From Rhizobium gallicum bv. gallicum R602sp (GTDB taxonomy: Bacteria > Pseudomonadota > Alphaproteobacteria > Rhizobiales > Rhizobiaceae), in assembly GCF_000816845.1 (NCBI RefSeq), contig NZ_CP006880.1, forward strand, positions 62,001-126,000: a DNA stretch of 64,000 nucleotides, in the 5' to 3' direction. Both the position numbers and the translations under genes were made by a program. Positions 1 to 8,547 of this stretch are shown here, one piece after another. Within the stretch, counting starts at the first letter, position 1. Each line of letters begins with the position of its first letter. Under the pieces are notes generated by a model. That model was given only the letters and a program-made list of their open reading frames with translations, made no database searches and was not told the origin of the DNA.

Positions 1-1156
1 ATTTTGATTTCTTTGGTCCTTTGCGCCTCGGCGCTGAAGTTGTTGTTGTTGTTTTCCCAATAGAAACGAGAGGATGACGCTCCGGTGTTCGTCAGCCAGT
101 ACAAAGTGATGTCATCGAGCATCTCGTCCTTGGACAGGACACGCTCAGGGACGCCATCACTGTCGCTCCACTGGGCAAATTTTTCGTACATCCATGCGGC
201 AAGACCCGCGGGCGAGTCTGACAGCGAGTAGCCAATGGTCTGCGGGCGGGTCACCATCATCGCACCGTACGCGGCATTGCGTCCAAAAAATGTGCTAAGC
301 GACTGGAAGGCTTCGCGTTCTGATGTCTTCAGGTCAGACGGGGCGGGGTCGCCGCTATTGATCGCTCTAATCAGTTCGCCTGGAACCGTTGCGGGCATAT
401 TGAGATGTATCGCACGCAAACCCTTTGGTGCCTGGCGAGCCAGCGCATCGGATACTACCGAGCCATGATCCCCACCCTGGGAAACGTAATGCTCATATCC
501 GAGCCTCTTCATGAGGGTGTCCCAAGCCCGTGCAGTGCGATCAGGACCCCAGCCCAAATCCGTCGGCTTCCCAGAAAAGCCGTAGCCGGGGATGGAAGGG
601 ATGACAACATCAAATGCATCCTCGGCGCGGCCGCCGTAACCTGTGGGATCGGTAAGAGGGCCGATGGACTTAATGAACTCGAATGTTGAACCGGGCCAGC
701 CGTGAGTGAGAACCACGGGGAGGGCGTTGGGGTGACGGGAGCGAACATGGATGAACTGGATCTCGACCCCATCGATCGTTGTGATGAATTCCGGCAATGA
801 ATTGAGCTGCGCCTCGGCTTTACGCCAGTTGTAATCAGTGCCCCAATAGCGAACCAGTTCCTGAACTTGCGCCAGTTGAATACCTTGCGAGGAATCATCG
901 ACGGTTTCCCTGTCGGGCCAGCGTGTCTCGGAAATGCGCTTGCGTAAATCATCGAGTTGAGATTGTGGGACGTTAATATGGAACGGACGGATACTCTCAT
1001 CCGAGCTGGTACTCTTTGCCGACGTGGCCGAAATGGCATCGGCGGCGATTGCCGGGAGGACGTATCCCGCAGGAACGAGCATGAGGGAGCCAACCGCAAC
1101 TGCAATCAGGCGGCCAGCGAAATGGACTCGAATAGAGGCGATTTCAGTTCTAGTCA
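1..1156 (-). CDS. Secreted epoxide hydrolase, C-terminus cut by window edge
   Basis: The minus-strand frame is open from an ATG at 1156 to the window edge, giving 385 visible residues; the 3' end lies outside. It begins with a hydrophobic signal peptide (about residues 1-40, ending near IAADA). An epoxide-hydrolase N-terminal domain follows (RPFHINVPQSQLDDLRKR), then the alpha/beta-hydrolase core. HGWPGS is the oxyanion-hole motif, and GGDHGS carries the nucleophilic Asp where GGDWG is more usual. Family enzymes open epoxides to diols through a covalent ester intermediate. The signal peptide implies a periplasmic enzyme. The general acid/base His would be beyond the edge. It is transcribed away from the cupin/dipZ operon but shares promoter-region motifs with it. 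The substrate cannot be predicted. Confidence 0.88.
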
Positions 1157-1589
1157 TAAGATACTCTCCGTTGTTTTGCCTGTTGGTGACGGAGAGCAGG
1201 CTAGAGGGCGGACGTATCCAGCATGTTTTGAAAATTTGCCGGAAGTGTATCAGAGCGTAGCGTCGTGATCGTGAGCCCGCTCTACACATCGGTCGCAAAA
1301 GCCATTTTGTATCAGGGACTTGACAGTATGGTGAACACTGCGGCTCTGCAGGCATCCGGATCAGGCGACTGTAGGGCTAGGGATCGACTTGTTTGCTTGA
1401 TCGAATGTGCTCGCGAAGGGGTTAAGAGCGGTACGGCCTCGCTGAGGCAAATCTTATCCTGCCGACCCAGACGTCATTTTTGGCGAAGTGTGTTCTGGCA
1501 ATGCCGAGCGGCGATAGCTGTCGTGTCTTGGACAGTGCCGACATGCGCAGGCAGCGCCACTGCTCCCTGCGCATGTTGCGGATAAGTCG
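1157..1589. other. Intergenic region with repeated GTATC-type motifs
   Basis: No convincing gene is present in these 433 bases; short open frames on both strands have poor composition and no ribosome site. Upstream of the epoxide hydrolase are GACGTATCC (1211-1219) and TGTATCAGAGCGTAGCG (1246-1262). The second is a direct repeat of a GTATCA-like hexamer with 10-bp periodicity. Close matches occur near 4716 and 4831. This is the likely regulatory region of the epoxide hydrolase gene. Confidence 0.45.
1246..1262 (+). promoter_or_regulatory. Direct-repeat element upstream of epoxide hydrolase
   Basis: TGTATCAGAGCGTAGCG contains two GTATCA-like hexamers whose starts are 10 bp apart. It matches 14 of 17 positions of the element at 4831-4847. 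Direct repeats with a helical-turn period are typical for OmpR/PhoB-type regulators, and one is encoded at 6097. Assigning the site to that regulator is inference. Confidence 0.4.
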
Positions 1590-1988
1590 TTATTTTGACG
1601 GTACGACCAGAGTCTGGCCTTTCTTGACGATATAGGTGGCAAGCTCCGAGGCTTTGCCAGTGCCTACATTTTGCGCCGAATGAGCAACGCCGGTCGGAAT
1701 GAAGAGTGATTGACCTGCGGAAAGGGTGACCGGCTCGCGTCCGTCTAATTTATACTCAAGCGCCCCTTCGATCACGTAGGCTATCTCTTCACCGGGGTGA
1801 GAATGCCTGGCGGCCAGAACACCCGGGAGAAAGTCGACACGGACCTGCACAACTTCGTGGGCGGGCACGTCGATATCGCTCTTGATGAGATCCGTGCGTA
1901 GCAGGGGTTCATCAGCGAACGCCTGCAACGGCGTCATTCCGCTGCTGAGAAACAGGAGGGTTGCGACAAATGCGTTGATCGGTTTCAT
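1590..1988 (-). CDS. Secreted cupin-domain protein
   Basis: A 132-residue protein with a signal peptide (MKPINAFVATLLFLSSG, cleavage near AFADEP) and a single cupin_2 beta-barrel. Metal-binding cupin features are visible: RHSHPGEEIAYVIEG supplies His, His and Glu of motif 1, and FIPTGVAHSAQN supplies the His of motif 2. It lies 53 bp downstream of the alpha/beta hydrolase and is probably the last gene of the dipZ-hydrolase-cupin transcript. Such small periplasmic cupins are usually annotated only as cupin-domain proteins. A sensing, isomerase or dioxygenase-like role is possible; the substrate is unknown. Confidence 0.88.
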   Translation of the reverse strand: MKPINAFVATLLFLSSGMTPLQAFADEPLLRTDLIKSDIDVPAHEVVQVRVDFLPGVLAARHSHPGEEIAYVIEGALEYKLDGREPVTLSAGQSLFIPTGVAHSAQNVGTGKASELATYIVKKGQTLVVPSK

Positions 1989-2041
1989 GCCTGTGTCCTT
2001 TCAGGATACTTGTGAAGGAGATCGTGGGTGCGGGGATGCGC

Positions 2042-2809
2042 CTACCTGCTCTTTGCACCAACTTGCCGCGCCGCTGTTTCGATGACGTCGGCAACCTTCT
2101 CGGCTTGCGACGCGAACACGGCGTGGCTTGCCTTGATCTCGGTAACCACGCTGCCCGCGCGCTTAGCCATTTCGCGTTCCAGTTCAGGATTGATTGAGCG
2201 GTCTTCGGAAGCAACAATTGACCAGCTCTGCTTTATCTTCCAAGCGGGATCCCCGACCTTGGCGGAAAACGCTTCCTTCGAGGCGTAGACCTGAGATCTC
2301 GCCAGAAACGCTGCGTCGTCTTTCGGCAGGTCCGCGGCGAAGTCATTCGCGAACGCGGCGGGGTCGAGATAGACATATTTGCCATCCTTCGTTTCGCGAA
2401 TATTCATGCCGCCGGCCGGCTTGGAACTTGCGAGGCTGAGGAGGCTTTCGCCACGGTCCGGCTGGAAGGCTGCGACATACACGAGACCAGCGACAATGGG
2501 ACTGTGGCCAGCTTCGGTGATCACCATGCCGCCATAGCTATGACCGACGAGAAGCGTTGGGCCGTCCTGCAGGTCGAGCACCCGATTGGTTGCGGCGATA
2601 TCGTCGGCAAGCGACGTGATCGGCTCCTGAACAATCGTGACATTGAAGCCTCGCTCGACGAGGATATCAGATGCCTTGCGCCAGCCCGAACCATCGGCGA
2701 GCGCACCATGGACGATAACGATGTTTTTCACGTCGGCGGCCTGTGCCGCGAAGGCAATCACGCTCGTGGCGAAGGCGAGTGCTAGGGTCGAGATGTAGTG
2801 GCGGTTCAT
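2042..2809 (-). CDS. Secreted alpha/beta hydrolase
   Basis: A 255-residue protein with a signal peptide ending near AAQAAD. The core shows the oxyanion loop VHGALADGSGW, the nucleophile elbow GHSYGG with catalytic Ser, and a late His in ASHAVFASQ, so a complete Ser-His triad is plausible. It belongs to the short periplasmic esterase-like hydrolase family common on proteobacterial plasmids. It sits between dipZ (50 bp upstream) and the cupin (53 bp downstream) on the same strand, consistent with one operon. The substrate is unknown; context suggests hydrolysis of a xenobiotic or oxidised ester. Confidence 0.87.
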   Translation of the reverse strand: MNRHYISTLALAFATSVIAFAAQAADVKNIVIVHGALADGSGWRKASDILVERGFNVTIVQEPITSLADDIAATNRVLDLQDGPTLLVGHSYGGMVITEAGHSPIVAGLVYVAAFQPDRGESLLSLASSKPAGGMNIRETKDGKYVYLDPAAFANDFAADLPKDDAAFLARSQVYASKEAFSAKVGDPAWKIKQSWSIVASEDRSINPELEREMAKRAGSVVTEIKASHAVFASQAEKVADVIETAARQVGAKSR

Positions 2810-2859
2810 GGGTTTGACTCCTGTCTGTTGTGGGTTGTTTTGGTAAGGGAGATGAAGTT

Positions 2860-4635
2860 TCAGCCGAAGGTGAAGGCGTAGGCTTCGACGCCTGGATCGA
2901 GGAAACGGATTTCGAACGTCCGTTCGTTCACGTCGCCGGACTGGCGGACGAGTTGGTAGAGCCTGGTGGACATCACCGTGCCCTGGCCGTCGGCGTCGGT
3001 ATCTGCGCCATGGTTTGGTCCGGGAGCCTTGCCGTCGATCGTCACCTGGAAGCGGACCGGCTTGCCGGCAGCACTGGGTCCGAGAACCAGATGCAGGTCG
3101 CGGGCGCTGAATCGGTAGACGATGCTACCATCCGGCTGGTTCAGGACGGCCTGCTCAGCGCCAACCGTCCAGGTTCCGGAGAGGCCCCATTCATTCAGGC
3201 CCGGTTTGTCGATAGAATACGCGTTGGCGGCGTCGGCACGGAGGTTCTCCGGAGAGGCGAAGCTGGTGGCGCGTTTGTATCCGAGATAGGTTTCGCCCGA
3301 ACGGACGTTCTTGAGGTCCGGGCTGGCCTCGGCTCCTTTGGCGTCCGGGGTCACTGGCGCAGTCGAGGGCATCTCGCTGCCGGCTTCGCGCAGAAGGTCC
3401 TGGATCGCCTGCTCGGTCTGGCGGTAGTTGCCTTCGCCGAAGTGGTGGTAGCGGATATTGCCCTTTGCATCGATCAGATAATGCGCTGGCCAGTAGCTGT
3501 TCTCGAAGGCGCGCCAGATCTTGTAGTCATTGTCGATCGCAACCGGATAGCCGATCTTAAAATACTCGACCGCCTTTTTGACGTTGTCGATCTTTTTCTC
3601 GAAAGCGAATTCGGGGGCGTGCACGCCGATCACGACCAGGCCCTGATCCTTATATTTTTCCGACCAGGCACGGACGTAAGGCACGGTGCGAATGCAGTTG
3701 ATGCACGAGTAGGTCCAGAAATCGACGAGGACGACCTTGCCGCGCAGCTGTTCAGTCGTCAGCGGCGGCGAGTTCAGCCATTCGACGGCGCCATTTAAAG
3801 ACGGCGAACCACCTTCGATAGGCAGGCTGCTGCGAAATGGTCGGTTCCTGTCAGCGATGGCAGCCGTCGCGCCACGATCGGCAGCTTCTACGGACGAGTT
3901 CGCCGCGGGCCTCTTGTGCAGTTGGTCAAGCACGGTCTGTTCGAAGGCGGCTGTGCTGGTATAGGAAAGCCGTGCCAGGAGGCCCGTATCGAGACCGAGC
4001 GCAATGACGGCAACGCCGGCCAGGACCGCGGCACCCAGCATCTGGCGAAGACGCTCGCTTACGCCGAGCGACCGCTTCATGCCGGCAAAGATCTTGCCCC
4101 CGACAAGAAGGGCAATGGCAAGCGATGTCGCGGCACCAGCGGCATAGGCGACGAGGAGGAAAGTCGTCTGGAGATTGGCGCCTTGCAGTGCCGCACCCGT
4201 CAGCAGGAGGCCGAGGATCGGCCCGGCGCAGGGTGCCCAGAGCAGACCGGTCGCAACGCCGAGGATCAAGGAGCTTGCGGCAGTCGGTACGGAGCCGGGT
4301 TTGCCCGACGCATTCAGAAGCCTGTTGCCGAAGTCGACGACTGGCTGGGTGATGACGCTTGCAACGCGTGGCGAAAGAAGGCTGGCCCCGAAGACCGCGA
4401 ACAACAGGATTGCGGCGAAACGCCCGTATTCATTGGCATGGATCGCCCAACTTCCGCCGACCGACGCAAGCGTCGCGACAAGTGCGAAAGTACCACTCAT
4501 GCCGATCAGCATGGGCAGCGTGCTTCGGATAAAGGGCTGTCCCGCGCGGGCAAAGACGAAGGGGAGAATGGGAAGGATGCACGGACTGAGTATGGTCAGC
4601 GCTCCTCCGAGATAGGCAATGATGAGAAGTGTCAT
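2860..4635 (-). CDS. dipZ: DipZ-like CcdA-thioredoxin fusion
   Basis: A 591-residue protein with three parts. Residues 1-230 form a CcdA/DsbD-type membrane domain with six predicted helices and paired cysteines in SPC (C19) and APC (C136). Residues 270-425 form a TlpA-like thioredoxin domain with redox motif CINC (C311, C314). Residues 430-591 form the DipZ-type C-terminal domain. Members carry electrons from cytoplasmic thioredoxin across the inner membrane to periplasmic disulfides. An earlier in-frame ATG at 4794 exists, but the chosen ATG starts exactly at the conserved first helix (MTLLIIAYLGGALTILSPC) and has AAGGAAA just upstream. It heads the minus-strand operon with the hydrolase and cupin, and probably supports redox maintenance of their exported proteins. 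Confidence 0.9.
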   Translation of the reverse strand: MTLLIIAYLGGALTILSPCILPILPFVFARAGQPFIRSTLPMLIGMSGTFALVATLASVGGSWAIHANEYGRFAAILLFAVFGASLLSPRVASVITQPVVDFGNRLLNASGKPGSVPTAASSLILGVATGLLWAPCAGPILGLLLTGAALQGANLQTTFLLVAYAAGAATSLAIALLVGGKIFAGMKRSLGVSERLRQMLGAAVLAGVAVIALGLDTGLLARLSYTSTAAFEQTVLDQLHKRPAANSSVEAADRGATAAIADRNRPFRSSLPIEGGSPSLNGAVEWLNSPPLTTEQLRGKVVLVDFWTYSCINCIRTVPYVRAWSEKYKDQGLVVIGVHAPEFAFEKKIDNVKKAVEYFKIGYPVAIDNDYKIWRAFENSYWPAHYLIDAKGNIRYHHFGEGNYRQTEQAIQDLLREAGSEMPSTAPVTPDAKGAEASPDLKNVRSGETYLGYKRATSFASPENLRADAANAYSIDKPGLNEWGLSGTWTVGAEQAVLNQPDGSIVYRFSARDLHLVLGPSAAGKPVRFQVTIDGKAPGPNHGADTDADGQGTVMSTRLYQLVRQSGDVNERTFEIRFLDPGVEAYAFTFG

Positions 4636-4955
4636 CGTCGTTTCCTTGAAACCGGTTGGTCGGGTTCTGGACGGCGATGGGGCACGGCCAGCAACGGGGC
4701 CAATCTGGTGGGCGCGACGTATCCTGGATGTGTCCGGCTTCCATAAGAAATGTACCGCAGTGTACGAACCGCCGGGTGCACGACAGAATGACACAAATCA
4801 CCGGCGGCTCGTTGAAGGGGCGGAGCGGATTGTATCAGAACGTATCAAGGCGGCCGGATGCTACATCTGCATTCAATTGCGGGCTCGGCGGGACACATTG
4901 GGGATACATGCGGCCGGCTCTCTTCAGGTCACGATCAATCGAGATGGAGAGAACG
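4636..4955. promoter_or_regulatory. Divergent promoter region dipZ / hydrolase
   Basis: These 320 bases separate two divergent transcription units and carry no gene. They contain GACGTATCC (4716-4724), also present upstream of the epoxide hydrolase at 1211, and TGTATCAGAACGTATCA (4831-4847), a perfect GTATCA direct repeat with 10-bp spacing. A further TGTACC/TGTACG pair lies near 4752-4768. The cluster of related half-sites suggests a shared operator. Confidence 0.5.
4831..4847 (+). promoter_or_regulatory. GTATCA direct repeat, candidate operator
   Basis: TGTATCAGAACGTATCA has two identical GTATCA hexamers 10 bp apart. It lies 109 bp before the hydrolase start and about 200 bp before dipZ, and its near-copy is at 1246-1262. 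The nearest plausible binder is the OmpR-family regulator at 6097-6837. This is inference from repeat geometry. Confidence 0.42.
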
Positions 4956-5999
4956 ATGTCCCCTGAATTCAACCACCAGCGCCGCCGCTTCTTCGGTGTC
5001 GCCGCCATGGCCGTGGCCGCCGCCGAATTCGGCATGACCGCGATCGCAAACGCCCAGTCGCCCGCGGTATCCTTAGGAGCGGTCAAGGGGGGAGGCCATA
5101 CTTCGTTCGGAGCGCTGAAGCAGATCAAGGCAGGTGTGCTCGATATCGGATACGCAGAAGCCGGTCCGGTAGATGGTCCAGTCGTCCTGCTCGTTCACGG
5201 CTGGCCATACGACATCTACAGCTATGTCGATGTCGCACCGATCCTGGCCGATGCAGGCTACCGCGTTATCATTCCCTATCTGCGCGGTTATGGCACGACG
5301 CGCTTCCTTGCGGACGAGACGCCGCGTAATGGCCAGCAGGCGGCGCTGGCGGCTGACATGATCGCCTTGATGGATGCACTCGGCGTCGAAAAGGCGATCC
5401 TCGGCGGATATGACTGGGGTGCGCGCACCGTCAACATCATGGCGGCTCTCTGGCCGGAACGCTGCAAGGCAATGGTTTCCGTCAGTGGCTATCTCATCGG
5501 CAGCCAGGAAGTCAACAAGAAGCCGTTGCCGCCGAAGGCGGAGCTGTCCTGGTGGTACCAATTCTACTTCGCAACCGAACGCGGCCGGCTCGGCTATGCC
5601 GCCAACACGCACGAGTTTGCAAAGCTGGTCTGGCAGACGGCCTCGCCCACCTGGGCCTTCGACGACGAGACCTTCAACCGTTCGGCAGGCGCGTTCGACA
5701 ATCCGGACCATGTGGAAATTACCGTCCATAACTATCGCTGGCGGCTCGGTCTCGTCGAAGGCGAGGCGAAATACGATGCCTACGAGAAGCTGCTGGCGAT
5801 GGGGCCGATGATCACGATCCCGACGATCACCATGGAAGGCGATGCCAACGCCGCGCCGCATCCGGAACCATCCTCCTATGCGAAGAGGTTCTCCGGAAAA
5901 TACGAGCATCGAAATGTAACGGGCGGTATCGGGCATAATCTGCCACAGGAAGCGCCGCAGGCGTTCGCCCAAGCCATCCTTGATGTCGCGAAATTCTGA
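4956..5999 (+). CDS. Tat-exported alpha/beta hydrolase (haloalkane dehalogenase/epoxide hydrolase fold)
   Basis: A 347-residue protein. The N-terminus has a twin-arginine type signal (NHQRRRFFGVAAMAVAAAEFG, ending near IANAQ). The hydrolase core has the oxyanion loop HGWPYD, a nucleophile elbow GGYDWG with Asp, and a late catalytic His in GGIGHNLPQE. The Asp nucleophile places it with epoxide hydrolases, haloalkane dehalogenases and haloacetate dehalogenases rather than Ser esterases. The ATG at 4956 is preceded by GGAGAG and starts directly before the Tat motif; an upstream in-frame extension to 4656 has no signal-like sequence. It is divergent from dipZ and followed after 97 bp by the response regulator gene. 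Confidence 0.87.
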   Translation: MSPEFNHQRRRFFGVAAMAVAAAEFGMTAIANAQSPAVSLGAVKGGGHTSFGALKQIKAGVLDIGYAEAGPVDGPVVLLVHGWPYDIYSYVDVAPILADAGYRVIIPYLRGYGTTRFLADETPRNGQQAALAADMIALMDALGVEKAILGGYDWGARTVNIMAALWPERCKAMVSVSGYLIGSQEVNKKPLPPKAELSWWYQFYFATERGRLGYAANTHEFAKLVWQTASPTWAFDDETFNRSAGAFDNPDHVEITVHNYRWRLGLVEGEAKYDAYEKLLAMGPMITIPTITMEGDANAAPHPEPSSYAKRFSGKYEHRNVTGGIGHNLPQEAPQAFAQAILDVAKF

Positions 6000-6096
6000 C
6001 TGGAAGCTGTCGCGAGAAACCCCTTTACTCGCGGCAGCCGACACGTGCAAATAGCGGCTGCAAAGCGGCCAATGGATACTGTTTGAAAGACAAAAG

Positions 6097-6837
6097 ATGG
6101 AGCATGTCGACCACATCCTGATTGTCGATGATGATCGTGAAATTCGCGAACTGGTATCGAGTTACCTGAAAAAGAACGGCCTACGGACCACGGTTGCCGC
6201 CGACGGCCGGCAGATGCGCAGTTTCCTCGAAACCAGCACGGTCGATCTGATCGTGCTGGATGTGATGATGCCGGGTGACGACGGGCTGGTCCTTTGCCGG
6301 GAACTTCGCGCCGGCAAGCACAAGGCGACGCCGGTTGTCATGTTGACGGCGCGCGACGACGAGATGGACCGGATCATCGGGCTCGAAATGGGAGCCGACG
6401 ACTATCTCCCGAAGCCTTTCGCGGCGCGTGAGCTTCTTGCCCGCATCAAGGCGGTGCTGCGGCGCACGCGAATGTTGCCGCCCAACCTTCAGATCAGCGA
6501 GGCAGGACAGCTGCTGACTTTTGGCGAGTGGCGGCTCGACACCGTTGGCCGGCACCTTCTTGACAGAGACGGCACGGAGATCGCGCTAAGTGGTGCCGAA
6601 TACCGATTGTTGCGGGTCTTCATCGATCATCCCCAACGCGTGCTCAACCGAGATCAGATCTTGAACCTGACGCAGGGCCGCGATGCCGAGCTCTTCGACC
6701 GATCGATCGACCTTCTGGTCAGCCGTCTGCGCCAGCGGCTCGGTGACGACGCACGCGAGCCGACCTACATCAAGACGGTGCGGGCTGAAGGCTACGTGTT
6801 CTCCGTACCGGTCGAGATTTCGGTGCCTAGGACATGA
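6097..6837 (+). CDS. OmpR-family response regulator
   Basis: A 246-residue two-domain regulator. The receiver has the acidic pocket (IVDDDRE), phospho-acceptor Asp in VLDVMMPG, conserved Thr in VMLTARDD and Lys in DDYLPKPF. The C-terminal winged helix is complete, ending in SRLRQRLGD and RAEGYVFSVP. It overlaps the kinase gene by 4 nt (ATGA), so the two form one operon. It probably controls the surrounding hydrolase and dipZ genes, whose promoters share direct-repeat elements. That link is inference. Confidence 0.93.
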   Translation: MEHVDHILIVDDDREIRELVSSYLKKNGLRTTVAADGRQMRSFLETSTVDLIVLDVMMPGDDGLVLCRELRAGKHKATPVVMLTARDDEMDRIIGLEMGADDYLPKPFAARELLARIKAVLRRTRMLPPNLQISEAGQLLTFGEWRLDTVGRHLLDRDGTEIALSGAEYRLLRVFIDHPQRVLNRDQILNLTQGRDAELFDRSIDLLVSRLRQRLGDDAREPTYIKTVRAEGYVFSVPVEISVPRT

Positions 6838-8153
6838 GTGAGGGCGGCAAGTCCCGTTTCGGCTGGTGGCCAAGCACGCTACGCTCGCGCCTCTTCCTGA
6901 TCCTATTTGCCGGACTGGCGATCGCCTATAGCCTCTCGTTCAGCATCCTTTTTGCCGAGCGCTACATGTCGGCCAAGGCCGTCATGCTTGGCACGCTGGA
7001 AAGCGATCTAGCGACGTCGATAGCCGTGATCGACCGACTGCCCGCCAACGAGCGGGCCGAATGGCTGGACCGCCTGAGCCGTGGCAACTATCGCCTTGTT
7101 CTTGGGCCGGGTCTTCCCGGTGTGCCGGACATGTCGGGACGCGGAGCGGAGATTGCAAAACGGATAGAGGAGGCGGCAGGCAACAGGTTTCCGCTCCGCG
7201 TCGAAGCCATTCCAGGTGACGGCAAGCGGCTGCAGGGACATCTGACTCTTTCAGACGGTGCACCGCTCACCATTGACGTGACGCCGCGCGGCGTCATGCC
7301 GTTGGCCGAATGGCTGCCATATGTCTTTGCCGCCCAGATGGTGCTGCTGATCCTCTGCACCTGGTTTGCGGTGCGCCAGGCGGTTCGCCCGCTTAGCGAT
7401 CTCGCGGCCGCCGCCGATGCACTCGATCCCAACAAGAAGGGGTCCCCATTGAGCGAGAGCGGGCCGAGCGAAGTCGCCAACGCGGCGCGCGCCTTCAACG
7501 CCATGCGCGACCGTATCGCCCATTACCTGGAAGAACGCGTGCAGATTCTCGCGGCGATCTCGCATGACCTGCAGACGCCGATCACGCGCATGCGCCTGCG
7601 CGCCGATTTGGCGGACGATACCCCGGAAAAGGACAAGCTGGTCAGCGACCTGCGGGAGATCGAGCGGTTGGTTCAGGACGGAATTGCCTTTGCGCGCAGT
7701 TCTCACGGCAACGGCGAAAAGACATCTCGCATTGATCTGTCTTCCTTTATCGACAGCATCGCCTACGATTACCAGGATACTGGAAAGGCGGTCACCGTTG
7801 CAGGCATCGTTCAGGGCACGGCCGTGACGAAGCCCTATTCGTTGAGACGTATCCTGACCAACTTCATCGACAACGCCCTCAAATTTGCGGGTGCTGCCGA
7901 GATCAGCGTCGAACGGAAGGGCGATGGAAATACCATCATTACGGTCACCGATCGTGGGCCAGGTATTCCGGACGACAAGCTGGAGGCCGCCATGCAACCG
8001 TTCTACCGGCTTGAGACTTCGCGCAACCGCGACACCGGGGGTACAGGGCTTGGACTGGCCATCGCTCAGCAGCTTGCCGTCTCGGTTGGCGGCACAGTAA
8101 GGATCTACAACCGCCTCGGCGGAGGCCTCGCCGCAGAGATATCGCTGCCCTGA
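6834..8153 (+). CDS. Sensor histidine kinase
   Basis: A 439-residue membrane kinase with a first transmembrane helix near residues 18-40, a periplasmic loop of about 115 residues, a second helix near 160-180 and a HAMP segment (RQAVRPLSDLAAAADAL). The catalytic core has H-box AAISHDLQTPITRMR, N-box NFIDNALKFAG, G1 DRGPGIPDDKL and G2 GTGLGLAIAQQL. It is the cognate kinase of the overlapping upstream regulator and resembles the EnvZ/RstB group. The signal is unknown; context suggests a periplasmic chemical or redox stress. Confidence 0.93.
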   Translation: MSEGGKSRFGWWPSTLRSRLFLILFAGLAIAYSLSFSILFAERYMSAKAVMLGTLESDLATSIAVIDRLPANERAEWLDRLSRGNYRLVLGPGLPGVPDMSGRGAEIAKRIEEAAGNRFPLRVEAIPGDGKRLQGHLTLSDGAPLTIDVTPRGVMPLAEWLPYVFAAQMVLLILCTWFAVRQAVRPLSDLAAAADALDPNKKGSPLSESGPSEVANAARAFNAMRDRIAHYLEERVQILAAISHDLQTPITRMRLRADLADDTPEKDKLVSDLREIERLVQDGIAFARSSHGNGEKTSRIDLSSFIDSIAYDYQDTGKAVTVAGIVQGTAVTKPYSLRRILTNFIDNALKFAGAAEISVERKGDGNTIITVTDRGPGIPDDKLEAAMQPFYRLETSRNRDTGGTGLGLAIAQQLAVSVGGTVRIYNRLGGGLAAEISLP

Positions 8154-8256
8154 CCCGATCGTCAGGCTCGCGGCAACCGCGGCTTTCGCGCAGCCGCCGA
8201 CGTAATCGTCGCCGTCGATGTCGCCGGGGAGGGGCGGCCCAGTCAAAAAGGGTGAG

Positions 8257-8490
8257 ATGATCCGCAGAACCCTGAGCGCATCGCTCCTGGCCGCGCTGTT
8301 TCTTGCAACCCGGCTTTTGCCGAGGAAGCAACCATCGGACGCCCGATCGGAGGCGGCAGCCTGCACGCAGGATCCCTCGACATGGTGGTCTACTACGTCT
8401 CGGTCGACGGCGACCTTGCTGGAGGTCACCGCCACCTTCGCGCCGAAGACGGGGGGCGATCCGCTGCGCTTCGTCATGTGGCCCGGCTGA
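8257..8490 (+). pseudogene. Frameshifted small secreted protein gene
   Basis: The ATG at 8257 follows AAGGGTGAG and starts a signal peptide (MIRRTLSASLLAALFLAT). Around 8310 the frame must shift to continue as PAFAEEATIGRPIGGGS, giving a normal AFA cleavage site. Around 8420 it must shift back to continue as LEVTATFAPKTGGDPLRF. A lost C near 8310 and an extra G near 8421 would explain both, and the frame then ends at 8490. The reconstructed product is a roughly 76-residue periplasmic protein. I do not recognise a family with certainty. It follows the kinase gene on the same strand. Sequencing error is possible, but two compensating indels favour decay. Confidence 0.6.
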
Positions 8491-8547
8491 TCCCGCCTTC
8501 AGCCAAGACGATGACGTTAACGCTTAAGTTGGCGGAAAGTCCGAGGC

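Noticed and set aside
2830..3798. Long plus-strand open frame opposite dipZ
   Set aside because: It is the antisense shadow of the GC-rich dipZ gene; the reverse strand has clear CcdA, thioredoxin and DipZ domains.
5073..6116. Long minus-strand open frame opposite the exported hydrolase
   Set aside because: It has no domain features and lies opposite a hydrolase with complete catalytic motifs.
7251..8477. 408-codon minus-strand frame opposite the histidine kinase
   Set aside because: It is a shadow of the kinase coding strand; no motif or start signal supports it.
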